NCBI GenBank assembly: GCA_007050885.1
Contig: SMYQ01000008.1
Span: 1 to 6,091 of the forward strand
DNA: 6,091 nt
Direction: 5' to 3'
From: Candidatus Bathyarchaeota archaeon
Lineage (GTDB): Archaea > Thermoproteota > Bathyarchaeia > 40CM-2-53-6 > RBG-13-38-9
The translations under genes and the position numbers were made by a program. The notes beneath the pieces were generated by a model. It saw only the letters and a program-made list of their open reading frames with translations, did no database searches and was not told where the DNA came from. Below are positions 5,955-6,091 of this stretch, piece after piece. The stretch's first letter is position 1; each line of letters opens with the position of its first letter.

Positions 5955-6091
5955 AATCAATTCAAAAAAGTGAAGAAGCAACTAGAGCGCTTTTAGCTAC
6001 ACTTCTACTACTAGGAATTTTTAGTGTCTCCGTTTATTATGTATTAACCACCCCAGAGAAAATACCCATCGAGGCCTCTAAACTTGTTATT
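5951..6091 (+). CDS. Membrane-anchored protein, probable paralogue of the preceding gene (cut off at right edge)
   Basis: Only 47 codons are visible: a charged N-terminus (MKSIQKSEEATR), a hydrophobic helix (about residues 13-32), a short linker (TTPEKIPIE) and then ASKLVI at the edge. The preceding gene has ATKLIV at the same place after its own helix (residues 35-40), so both proteins appear to share the plan anchor, short linker, beta-strand. The start is ATG 5951, overlapping the previous stop as ATGA, with GGAG close upstream. The frame is open to the end of the window, so length and domain content are unknown. It probably belongs to the same transcript as the peptidase gene. The paralogy claim rests on only six aligned residues plus topology. 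Confidence 0.7.
   Translation, partial: MKSIQKSEEATRALLATLLLLGIFSVSVYYVLTTPEKIPIEASKLVI

Overview
The window looks like a piece of an archaeal chromosome. It is AT-rich, with dense genes and short spacers. The archaeal signs are a PAC2-family proteasome-assembly-chaperone-like protein, ATATTTATA-type TATA elements upstream of genes, AGGAG and AAGTGAT-type Shine-Dalgarno matches, and a glutamine synthetase of archaeal type. An uncultivated Thermoproteota/TACK-type lineage is a plausible guess, but no single gene fixes the taxonomy. I see no tRNA, rRNA, CRISPR array, insertion sequence or integrase.

Left block, minus strand (1-2458). Transcription runs leftward through an ECF-type transporter S component (1922-2458), then an amidohydrolase_2-family metal-dependent hydrolase (1204-1917) four bases downstream, then glutamine synthetase glnA (1112 to the left edge, about 70 C-terminal residues missing). 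The first two are spaced like an operon and suggest uptake plus processing of a small organic molecule. glnA has its own TATA box, flanked by a perfect 13-base inverted repeat, so it is probably regulated separately while also able to receive read-through.

Divergent control region (2459-2573). About 115 bases separate the leftward ECF gene from the rightward PAC2 gene. It holds a palindromic TATA-like core that could serve both directions, and a small inverted repeat near the predicted start site of the ECF transcript.

Right block, plus strand (2574-6091). The PAC2-family protein (2574-3392) is followed after 40 bases by a membrane-anchored S9-family serine peptidase with an intact catalytic triad (3433-5541). 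The next gene overlaps the peptidase by 13 bases, starts at TTG and encodes a small membrane-anchored protein with a predicted Ig-like beta-sandwich (5529-5954). It overlaps by four bases (ATGA) a further gene cut off at the right edge (5951-6091), which appears to repeat the same architecture. The peptidase and the two small proteins therefore look like one translationally coupled cell-surface module. No gene-free stretch exceeds about 120 bases.
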